Shown here: piece by piece, positions 1 through 6,596 of the stretch
Layout: each line of letters begins with the position of its first letter
How positions within the stretch are numbered: the first letter of the stretch is position 1
Source of the DNA: Chitinophagaceae bacterium
Lineage (GTDB): Bacteria; Bacteroidota; Bacteroidia; Chitinophagales; Chitinophagaceae
DNA length: 64,000 nt
Reading direction: 5' to 3'
NCBI GenBank assembly: GCA_014379345.1
Contig: JACMLY010000030.1
Span: 62,001-126,000, forward strand
The notes under the pieces: generated by a model
The model's input: the letters and a program-made list of their open reading frames with translations, nothing else
Database searches by the model: none
What the model was told of the DNA's origin: nothing
Position numbers and translations under genes: made by a program

Positions 1-471
1 CTGGAACAACAACACAGCAAATGAACTTTGACCCGAAACAGATTTCATCAATCCTTTTTCGGTTAATGTTTGCATTACGATTGCTGTAGAAGATAATGAC
101 AGTATCATTCCCAACGCGAGAGATGGTTTACCTTCTAATCCGAACAACATTGCTATCCCGGCTATGATCATTGCTGTAAGGATCACCTGCAAACCGCCCA
201 AGCCAACGATTGACTTTCGCAATTTCCATAACAGCTCAGGTTCAAGTTCAAGACCGATCAGGAACAACATCATTACCACGCCAAACTCTGCGAAATGCAT
301 AATGTCCTGGCCTTCCTTTCCTACAAAACCCATTACTGCAGGACCGATCACAATGCCGGCCATCAGGTACCCGAGTACAGATCCTAAACCAAGCTTTTTG
401 GCAATAGGAACAAATAGCACAGCCGATGCCAAATACACCAATGCCTGGAAAAGAAAGGAGTGCTGATCCAT
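1..471 (-). CDS. kefC: KefB/KefC-type K+/H+ antiporter (CPA2 family), N-terminal 157 residues only
   Basis: The minus-strand frame opens with ATG at 469-471 and stays open to the window edge. It reads [20 protein letters not shown], then [21 protein letters not shown] and [16 protein letters not shown], the conserved N-terminal helices of CPA2 monovalent cation:proton antiporters such as KefC. Several hydrophobic helices follow, including a [16 protein letters not shown] segment. The C-terminal half, where a regulatory TrkA-N/RCK domain would lie, is outside the window. The gene starts 5 bp after the stop of a KefF-like oxidoreductase on the same strand, the kefF-kefC order known from enterobacteria, which supports a potassium efflux channel rather than a plain Na+/H+ exchanger. 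KefB versus KefC cannot be separated from this part. Confidence 0.85.
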   Translation of the reverse strand, partial: MDQHSFLFQALVYLASAVLFVPIAKKLGLGSVLGYLMAGIVIGPAVMGFVGKEGQDIMHFAEFGVVMMLFLIGLELEPELLWKLRKSIVGLGGLQVILTAMIIAGIAMLFGLEGKPSLALGMILSLSSTAIVMQTLTEKGLMKSVSGQSSFAVLLFQ

Positions 472-476
472 AATAA

Positions 477-1085
477 TTATGTTTCTATAGATTTGCGAAT
501 AGGTAACAATTCATTCAGGTAATTAATCGACTCTGTTTCCTTCATATCGATTTTCTCATCGCGCAAGGCTGATAAAAGGGCGGCATACTGGATAGACTGA
601 ATATTGATATCGGCTTCGTTCATCCGGTGAGTGCCATGTATTACATAAGGGGGCCAGTATTCCATACGGCATAATCTTGCAGTGCGCTCCACAGGCCGAA
701 GAAAATCCTGTATGGAATAAGCATTATAACCTTCTTTATTATAAGATTCAGCCCTCCCTCCCGATGTGATAACATGAAAAATTTTTTTGCCTTCGAGCAT
801 CCGCCCATTTTTACCGTATGCCCATCCATGTTCCAGCACAAGGTCCTGCCACTGCTTGACAATGGCTGGTGAACTGTACCAATATAAAGGATGCTGAAAA
901 ACAAATATATCATTCGACAATAATAACTCCTGCTCTCTTTGAATATCGATATCGAAAAACGGGTATTGCTGGTAAAGATCGTTGATAGTAATATCAGTTA
1001 TTTGTTGAACACGTTTCAGCATGGCTGCATGTACTCGGGATTTTTCTAATGCGGGATGTGCAAATAACAGCAGTATTCTGGCCAT
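477..1085 (-). CDS. kefF: KefF-like NAD(P)H-dependent flavodoxin-fold oxidoreductase
   Basis: 202 residues with an ATG start. The N-terminus [20 protein letters not shown] is the FMN-binding entry of the NQO1/KefF flavodoxin-like family. It is followed by [19 protein letters not shown] (about residues 82-100), the family's substrate/flavin loop, and by [13 protein letters not shown]. The C-terminal [16 protein letters not shown] also fits KefF. In enterobacteria KefF is the ancillary subunit that activates the KefC potassium efflux system during electrophile stress. Here the reading frame ends 5 bp before the antiporter gene, so the two are almost certainly one transcript with kefF first. Known: family activity is quinone or electrophile reduction with bound FMN. 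Inferred: a role in gating the neighbour. Confidence 0.85.
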   Translation of the reverse strand: MARILLLFAHPALEKSRVHAAMLKRVQQITDITINDLYQQYPFFDIDIQREQELLLSNDIFVFQHPLYWYSSPAIVKQWQDLVLEHGWAYGKNGRMLEGKKIFHVITSGGRAESYNKEGYNAYSIQDFLRPVERTARLCRMEYWPPYVIHGTHRMNEADINIQSIQYAALLSALRDEKIDMKETESINYLNELLPIRKSIET

Positions 1086-1154
1086 ATCTGTATTAAGATC
1101 AGGAATGTTAAGATCACCGAAGTTAATGAAAACAGGGTACTGGGTGCTTTGTAT

Positions 1155-1190
1155 GGATGCCGGATACTTGATACCGGATACTGGATGCTT
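1155..1190. repeat. Short GGATGC/CCGGATAC word repeat
   Basis: The stretch is built from near-copies of one word: GGATGCCGGATACTTGATA followed by CCGGATACTGGATGCT. A related arrangement (GGATTCCGGATACGGGATGC, read on the minus strand) sits inside bioA at 26178-26222, so this is a dispersed element rather than a local accident. Confidence 0.5.
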
Positions 1191-1242
1191 AATCGGGGGA
1201 GTATGTTATATTAAATTTGAATTCGTTGAAAGCGCTTAAAGT

Positions 1243-1273
1243 AAAAAAGGGGCCAGGATAGAAATCCAGCCCC
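1243..1273 (-). terminator. Rho-independent terminator after the FAD oxidase
   Basis: Read on the minus strand, GGGGC pairs with GCCCC, with an inner GGAT/ATCC pair and a TTCT loop, followed directly by TTTTTT. It lies about 150 bp past the stop of the 1424-2962 gene. Confidence 0.7.
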
Positions 1274-1423
1274 GTTAAAATCCAATATCCTATGAAAAAC
1301 CAGTTCTATGATAACCAAATACGGGCCAATCGCATTTTGTGTTTGAATTCATGTTCTCAGGCTTATTTTGTTTCCTTGCCAAGGAATTTTAATACCATTT
1401 CCGGAACAATCGGACGATAAACT

Positions 1424-2962
1424 TTAGAATGGGCGTAATAACGTTGTATCCAATCCCCAATCCATTAATGTTTGATTGTTGAAGATTTGCAGCGCGTCGA
1501 CCGGCATCAATGTATTTCTTGCCTTGATCCATTTGCTGATATTGTGTTGATACATTTTTTCCAGTTTAGCCGCATCCAGCTCGCTGATCTTGCCCCAATG
1601 GAAAGTATGGGGAATATTTCTCTCTTCCAGTTGCTTCCATACAGCCTTATAGAAATTTCTTGTGGTTGCTGATTCAACTCCATCCAGCTCAACGATGCAG
1701 GTATGCTCGTACCTTGTAAATGCGAGCGTGGCCTCTGAGCGTTTAACGTACCTGTAGGAAAATATACCGGAAAATGGACCTTGCGCCTCATTGATCCCGA
1801 TCAGCATTTCATTGACCTGATTCACGAAACGAATTGGTATTCCAATAGCGGTGCTGAGAAGTTTCCCCCTTGTGTCCATATTTGTAAAGATCTCACCGGA
1901 TGTTCCCCAAACATTTGAGAAGGTTACAAAGGAGGTTTTGATCAGATTGTTTACTATGAAAGGTGTCACCACCGGAAGTAGCTGGGTTAATTTTCCGAGA
2001 AAGGCGGGTACGTCATCACCTGGTCCTGCTTTGTCGTGATCCACAACCGGCGGCTGATAGTTTTCGGTAAAAGCACGTTTGTACATTATTGTTACATATG
2101 CACCATCATTTAGATCGTATTGGTTAACTACTACCTGGAAATGGAAAGGTCTTTCATTTCCATGCGGTAAAAAATCTGCATTGGAAAAATCAAGTGTTTC
2201 CATGACATGCCTGAGTGAATCATCGAGCGGGTATCGCTGGCGGTAACATTCAAGTAAATACAGCGGTTCTGTTTCAATCATAACACCATGAATAAAACCG
2301 AAGCTTCCAAAGCTTACAAGCGCTGCATTGAACAGATCATCGTCCCGAATCAGTTTGGTTTGCAACCGCCTGATGAACGAATCGGATACTACCGGGTACG
2401 ATGCTTTTTCAAGCCATATATGTTCATCGGCACTTACAATGATGTGCAGACCCACTACAAAATCGGGTGTAGAGCCAAAATCTATTGCGGAGCCATGGGT
2501 GCCTGTAGAAAATGCACCCGCAATAGTCTGGCCGTTGCTGGCCCCGGAAGTTTTTAACGAGCGACCGGTTCTTCTCAAATAATTGTTTAATTCCTGCATG
2601 GAATTGCCACATTGTGCAAAAAGAACATTGCTTGGATTGCCGACATACATCTCGGAGAGGCTGGCCGCATTGCGGATTTCGATGAGCATGTTCATCAGTT
2701 TGGTGTTAAGCAACCACCCATCAGTAGCAGTTACTTCACTGAAGGACCATCCCCCGCCAAGAGTTCTTATTTTTTTATTCTGCTGAATGGCTTTTCGTAT
2801 CAATCCCTGAATAGCAAGCGCAGTAGCATTGTAGTCATCCACAATGTCGTCGGTTTCGCCATTGGCAATGTCAAACAGATTGTCTATCACCTGATGAACA
2901 GTTTCATGCCGGTTAGTCCAGGTTTTTTGATCGGTTGCTGTAATACTGGGAGCAATAGGCAT
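1424..2962 (-). CDS. FAD-linked oxidase (PCMH-type, aldonolactone-oxidase-like)
   Basis: 512 residues. A PCMH-type FAD-binding domain occupies roughly residues 40-240. It starts with IQGLIRKAIQQNKKIRTLGGG, a typical beta-strand and Gly-rich loop for the FAD pyrophosphate, and contains SGASNGQTIAGAFSTGTHGS, the second FAD loop of vanillyl-alcohol-oxidase-fold enzymes. The C-terminal half matches the cap of sugar-lactone and alcohol oxidases (ALO/gulonolactone-oxidase type), ending in a HTFHWGKISELD segment. No signal peptide is visible. The gene stands alone: kefF lies downstream past a terminator and a lipoprotein gene lies upstream. The substrate cannot be read from the sequence; polyol, lactone or sterol oxidation are all possible within the family. 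Confidence 0.75.
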   Translation of the reverse strand: MPIAPSITATDQKTWTNRHETVHQVIDNLFDIANGETDDIVDDYNATALAIQGLIRKAIQQNKKIRTLGGGWSFSEVTATDGWLLNTKLMNMLIEIRNAASLSEMYVGNPSNVLFAQCGNSMQELNNYLRRTGRSLKTSGASNGQTIAGAFSTGTHGSAIDFGSTPDFVVGLHIIVSADEHIWLEKASYPVVSDSFIRRLQTKLIRDDDLFNAALVSFGSFGFIHGVMIETEPLYLLECYRQRYPLDDSLRHVMETLDFSNADFLPHGNERPFHFQVVVNQYDLNDGAYVTIMYKRAFTENYQPPVVDHDKAGPGDDVPAFLGKLTQLLPVVTPFIVNNLIKTSFVTFSNVWGTSGEIFTNMDTRGKLLSTAIGIPIRFVNQVNEMLIGINEAQGPFSGIFSYRYVKRSEATLAFTRYEHTCIVELDGVESATTRNFYKAVWKQLEERNIPHTFHWGKISELDAAKLEKMYQHNISKWIKARNTLMPVDALQIFNNQTLMDWGLDTTLLRPF

Positions 2963-3055
2963 ATATAAGGGTTTAAAAAATAAAATGTTATCCGGGAGAT
3001 GTGAAAGGTGAGACCTTAGATCTGAAACAAAAAGATATCACGTGTCACGACCTCA

Positions 3056-3400
3056 CTAAAGGCCGCCTACCCGCTGACAAGGCTTATGGCATCTCCATTT
3101 TACCTCCACAGGCGACACGATGCCTAAAGTAAAAAGAGTAAGTACGGTATGCCCGAAGTTTTTTTTGAATAGCACCTCATCAACGGCATTATTGTTCGTG
3201 CAATTTGGAATATGAAAATCCTTGGGTTTATTGACGAGACCCCAGGCGTACGACCACATGATCGTTTTTTGATATTCGGTTGCCGGATCATTGTTCGTAT
3301 TCAACACCCTGTATTGGTAACAGCTTTGTGTGGAGAAAACAATGACGACAAAAAGCAAATTTCTGCTTTGTTGCGTGAAAGAGGAAGTTGTGATTCTCAT
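3056..3400 (-). CDS. Small Bor-like lipoprotein
   Basis: 114 residues. The N-terminus has basic residues, a hydrophobic core (LLFVVIVF) and STQSC, a plausible lipobox with Cys at residue 27, so it should be a lipid-anchored envelope protein. The body contains NNAVDEVLFKKNFGHTVLT followed by FTLGIVSPVEVKWRCHKP; a hydrophobic stretch and a conserved-looking C-terminal Cys pair recall Bor/TraT-type small lipoproteins. Family membership is from pattern memory. The frame and signal are clear; the function is unknown. Confidence 0.6.
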   Translation of the reverse strand: MRITTSSFTQQSRNLLFVVIVFSTQSCYQYRVLNTNNDPATEYQKTIMWSYAWGLVNKPKDFHIPNCTNNNAVDEVLFKKNFGHTVLTLFTLGIVSPVEVKWRCHKPCQRVGGL

Positions 3401-3795
3401 AAAATGAATTAAGAAGTTTTGTAAATTGACCTGCAGCGTTTCGGAAGGCGGGACTAATGAACAATAAATATAAAATAAGTATTGATGATTTCAGATCACC
3501 GCTTTGTGGTATGCCGGACGGGAATTGGTGAGGTGAATGCTTTCCGGCATACAGCTCAACCTTATATGAATGGCTGGTGACGCGTGTTGCATAGTACCGC
3601 TTCGCCGGAACGATCGCTGAAGCTTGAACAAATAAAAAGCTCAGTTCTTCAATTATCAGGGAAATTTTTCTACATATAATGATGAGCCAGGCAGATTTGC
3701 GTGTTTATAACTCCCATTTTAACTCTGAGAGGTTAAGTTGGCCTGATAATTTGAATACCTATAGAAACATTATTGAACCAAAAAATTTTTTTGTT
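3401..3795. other. Intergenic region with one long-loop hairpin
   Basis: 395 bp between divergent genes. The only structure seen is GTATGCCGGA at 3509-3518 pairing perfectly with TCCGGCATAC at 3543-3552 across a loop of about 24 bases. No poly-T tract follows. An upstream in-frame ATG at 3679 would lengthen the next gene, but its extra 39 residues look non-coding. Confidence 0.45.
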
Positions 3796-3948
3796 ATGGG
3801 TAATCTACTTTATATCATCGCGGTCATTTTGATCATTGGCTGGTTGCTTGGTTTTTTTGTCTACAGCGCCGGTGGTTTAATTCACATTCTTTTAGTTGTT
3901 GCAATTATTGCAATCCTTTTTAGAGTTATAAGCGGAAACAGGGTTTGA
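3796..3948 (+). CDS. Small two-helix membrane protein (lmo0937 family)
   Basis: 50 residues from the ATG at 3796: MGNLLYIIAVILIIGWLLGF then a VYSAGGLIHILLVVAIIAIL segment. Two hydrophobic helices separated by a short Gly-rich turn are characteristic of the lmo0937/DUF5670 family of tiny membrane proteins. I chose this start because the open frame upstream (from 3679) encodes a polar stretch foreign to the family. The gene precedes a CsbD-like gene by 46 bp and shares its terminator, and both families are commonly stress-induced. No molecular role is known. Confidence 0.75.
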   Translation: MGNLLYIIAVILIIGWLLGFFVYSAGGLIHILLVVAIIAILFRVISGNRV

Positions 3949-3994
3949 TAATAAAAAAGTTATCGATCTTATTTATCACTTTAAAACATCTACT

Positions 3995-4234
3995 ATGGAA
4001 CCATGGAAAGATAAGTTAAAAGGTAACTGGAATCAGATCAAAGGAAATATTAAGCAGAAATATGCAGACCTTACGGATGATGATCTGTTATATGTAGAAG
4101 GTAAAGAAGATGAACTGGTAGGAAGACTACAAAAGAAAACAGGAGAAGCAAAAGAAACAGTGCAATCCTGGTTTAATAACGACAGAGATACAGATAGGAG
4201 TTACGATAGAAACAGATCGGACAGGGATCTTTAA
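3995..4234 (+). CDS. CsbD-like stress protein
   Basis: 79 residues beginning MEPWKDKLKGNWNQIKGNIK, followed by ADLTDDDLLYVEGKEDELVG and LQKKTGEAKETVQSWF. This is the full CsbD/YjbJ domain (about residues 3-60). A charged Asp/Arg/Ser-rich tail of about 20 residues follows. CsbD proteins are small, soluble, abundant under general stress and of unknown biochemical function. The gene is probably co-transcribed with the lmo0937-type gene upstream and ends 23 bp before a strong terminator. Confidence 0.9.
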   Translation: MEPWKDKLKGNWNQIKGNIKQKYADLTDDDLLYVEGKEDELVGRLQKKTGEAKETVQSWFNNDRDTDRSYDRNRSDRDL

Positions 4235-4257
4235 AAATAACATGATCTGATGTAATT

Positions 4258-4287
4258 GGCCACTATTTTAATAGTGGCCTTTTTTTG
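4258..4287 (+). terminator. Rho-independent terminator after the CsbD gene
   Basis: GGCCACTATT pairs perfectly with AATAGTGGCC across a 2-base loop and is followed by seven T residues, a textbook intrinsic terminator. Confidence 0.92.
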
Positions 4288-4338
4288 CTACGGATTACAC
4301 GGATTAAAAATCCGTGTTAATCCGGGTAATCCGTGGCA
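4286..4338. repeat. Palindromic intergenic repeat (TGCCACGGATTAC type)
   Basis: The left arm TGCTACGGATTACACGGATT and right arm, ending AATCCGTGGCA, are inverted copies with two mismatches over 22 bp and an inner TCCGTG word. The element begins immediately after the T tract of the terminator. It belongs to the same family as those at 12184, 22789, 25130 and 44389. Confidence 0.8.
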
Positions 4339-4409
4339 AAAAGCTTCTGAGACAACTTGCTCAACCTGAACTTTGTGATATCAAACTATTACGTGAATTT
4401 TAAGCTTCA

Positions 4410-5156
4410 ATGGAAAAAAGTTTGAACAAATATATCAGCGAAACAGGTTTTTGCTCTAGAAGAGAAGCGGATCATTATATAGAACAGGGTAGGGTTACAG
4501 TCAATGGTATCGAAGCCGCAAAAGGAAATCGCGTGATGGAAAATGATGAAGTGAGAATAGATGGCGAAAAATTAAAAACAAAAAAATCTCCCGTTTATCT
4601 CATGCTCAATAAGCCAAAAGGCATTACCTGTACCACCGACACGAAAGACAAATCAAATATTATCGATTACATACACTTCAAATCCAGGATATTTCCGGTT
4701 GGCAGGTTGGATAAGCGATCAGAAGGACTTATTTTTTTAACCAACGACGGCGATATAGTCAATAAAATATTGCGGGCAGGTAATAATCATGATAAGGAAT
4801 ACATTGTGACCGTCGATAAACCTCTTACCACTGATTTTATTCAGAAAATGCGAAATGGTGTACGGATCCAGGGCGTCTGGACCAAAAAATGTTTTGTGAA
4901 ACAGGAGGCGCCGGAAAAATTCCGGATAATTCTGACACAAGGATTGAACCGCCAGATCCGTCGTATGTGTGAGGCATTTGGCTATAAAGTAGAAATGCTG
5001 AAGCGGATCCGTATCATGAATATCAAATTGCATGGCCTTGAACCGGGCAAGTGGCGCTATTTTACAAAAGATGAAATTACCGGCATCAATCATATGCTGG
5101 TCAATTCCAGTAAAACAGACGATCGTTCCGAATACCAGGACAATATGGATGAATAA
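4410..5156 (+). CDS. rluF: 23S rRNA pseudouridine(2604) synthase RluF
   Basis: 248 residues. An N-terminal S4 RNA-binding domain (about residues 3-50: LNKYISETGFCSRREADHYI, VTVNGIEAAKG) is followed by an RsuA-type pseudouridine synthase domain. The catalytic motif GRLDKRSEGLIFLTNDGD is at about residues 98-115, with the presumed nucleophile Asp101. LNRQIRRMCEAFGYKVEMLKR is the second family motif. The MLKR-IRIMNIKL pattern and overall length fit RluF, which modifies U2604 of 23S rRNA, better than RsuA or RluB. It acts in the cytosol during ribosome maturation. It stands alone on the plus strand and converges on the sensor kinase gene 13 bp away. Confidence 0.88.
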   Translation: MEKSLNKYISETGFCSRREADHYIEQGRVTVNGIEAAKGNRVMENDEVRIDGEKLKTKKSPVYLMLNKPKGITCTTDTKDKSNIIDYIHFKSRIFPVGRLDKRSEGLIFLTNDGDIVNKILRAGNNHDKEYIVTVDKPLTTDFIQKMRNGVRIQGVWTKKCFVKQEAPEKFRIILTQGLNRQIRRMCEAFGYKVEMLKRIRIMNIKLHGLEPGKWRYFTKDEITGINHMLVNSSKTDDRSEYQDNMDE

Positions 5157-5169
5157 TCAATTGCGTAGA

Positions 5170-6315
5170 TTAAACCGGTTGTTGTGATGCTGGTAACAAA
5201 ATAGTAAATATGGCGCCCTCTCCTTCCACTGCATTGGCGGTGATAGAACCACTATGAACTTCTACTATTTTTTTACAGATTGCCAGTCCTATACCTGTAC
5301 CCGGATATTCTGCCCGTCCGTGAATGCGATGAAAGATCTCGAAGATCTTTTCTTTATACTCTTCGTTAAATCCTATTCCATTGTCGATGACGGAGATTTT
5401 ATAAGTAATGGGAGATTTCGTTTTTTTTGGAACGACCTTTTCGCAGGTTATATGTATCTCGGTAGTTTTTTTGTCATTGAATTTAATCGCGTTGGATAGG
5501 AGATTCTGAAACAATTGACGCATTTGTGAGGGTCGCGCCATGCAGGTAGGTAAATTGTCGATAACAAGCTTTATCTCTTTACCGGTAAAACTGCTTTCAA
5601 GATCCCCTTTTACTTGTTCCAGGATAACATTGAGGTCCGTGGGGACAAAAGGAATATTTGCGCTATTAATTCGTGAAAACTCCAGGAGGTCGTCTATGAG
5701 TGTCATCATTCGCAGAGAGGCATCCTGCATTTTCTGGATATAGTTTTCTATTCGGTCATCACCCGTTTTGAAGCTGTTCCGCACTATATCGCCGAAGGCA
5801 ACAATTTTTCGCAGCGGTTCTCTCAAATCATGTGATGCGATATATGCAAATTGTTCCAGTTCCTTATTCTTATTTTCCAATTCCTCTGCATAATCCTTCA
5901 ACCTGTCTTCAGCCGACTTTCTTTCTGTAAGATCCCGGGTTAACTTCGAGAAACCGATGACACTGCCATCACTATCATGAAGTGAAGTGATGATAATACT
6001 CCCCCAAAAAGTGGTTCCGTCTTTACGTACACGCCATCCTTCATGCGCTGCGCGTCCTGTTTCAGAAGCCGTGGTCAATAGCTGTTCGGGAAGTCTCCTG
6101 TCAACATCCGGTTGTGTATAAAATATCCTGAAATTTTGGCCGATGATCTCTTCGGCAGTATAGCCTTTTATTTCATGGGCGCCCTTGTTCCAGTTTTGAA
6201 TGATGCCATCTCTGTCTAATAGTAATATCGCATAATCGTGTACCTCATCTATCATTTTCTGGTAAATATCCTGGTTCTGGCGAAGCATGTTATTAGGATC
6301 GTTGATCTGCTGCAT
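5170..6315 (-). CDS. Soluble PAS-domain sensor histidine kinase
   Basis: 381 residues without membrane segments. A PAS domain with PAC motif spans about residues 18-135 (DYAILLLDRDGIIQNWNKGA, then GWRVRKDGTTFWGS and GFSKLTRDLTERK). After a short coiled linker comes the HisKA dimerisation domain: YIASHDLREPLRKI with the phospho-accepting His162. The HATPase domain has the N box (LLSNAIKFN), the G1 box (DNGIGF) and the G2 box (GTGIGLAICKKI). The PAS type with an NFRIFY...RRLP stretch is common in Bacteroidota light/redox-type kinases, but no ligand can be named. No response regulator is adjacent, so this is an orphan kinase. Confidence 0.9.
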   Translation of the reverse strand: MQQINDPNNMLRQNQDIYQKMIDEVHDYAILLLDRDGIIQNWNKGAHEIKGYTAEEIIGQNFRIFYTQPDVDRRLPEQLLTTASETGRAAHEGWRVRKDGTTFWGSIIITSLHDSDGSVIGFSKLTRDLTERKSAEDRLKDYAEELENKNKELEQFAYIASHDLREPLRKIVAFGDIVRNSFKTGDDRIENYIQKMQDASLRMMTLIDDLLEFSRINSANIPFVPTDLNVILEQVKGDLESSFTGKEIKLVIDNLPTCMARPSQMRQLFQNLLSNAIKFNDKKTTEIHITCEKVVPKKTKSPITYKISVIDNGIGFNEEYKEKIFEIFHRIHGRAEYPGTGIGLAICKKIVEVHSGSITANAVEGEGAIFTILLPASQQPV

Positions 6316-6596
6316 TTTTACAAGACAAATTTCTGTGGAGCCGCTTAATGATGTCGATAATAGCTATTTAAAGGGAGTCAGGGAGAACGCTGTTTACTGC
6401 CGAAGGTAGGAAAAACAGTAATTTAAAAAATCAAAAACTTTATTGATGCCTCTGCAAATAGTTGTCAAAATCCGGATCTTAACAAGATCAAAATGCGGGG
6501 AGGCGTCAGGAATTGATTGCTGAGCAATATTAAAGATCCGACACCGATCCCGGTTATCGACCCACCGTTGTTTAACAGAAAGTTATTATGCAAACA

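Larger units (their letters stand above)
1086..1423. other. Intergenic region between kefF and the FAD oxidase
   Basis: 338 bp without a convincing gene. It holds a short GGATAC-type repeat (1155-1190) and a terminator for the minus-strand oxidase (1243-1273). A 42-codon frame at 1292-1420 (plus) ends 3 bp before the oxidase stop but resembles nothing known. Confidence 0.5.

Noticed and set aside
1292-1420. 42-codon plus-strand frame starting MKNQFYDNQIRANRILCLNS
   Set aside because: It ends 3 bp before the convergent oxidase stop and lies on top of its 3' untranslated region. No family resemblance or RBS; likely chance.
6316-6596. Possible riboswitch or terminator downstream of gcvP
   Set aside because: No stable stem with a T tract and no glycine-aptamer core could be recognised.
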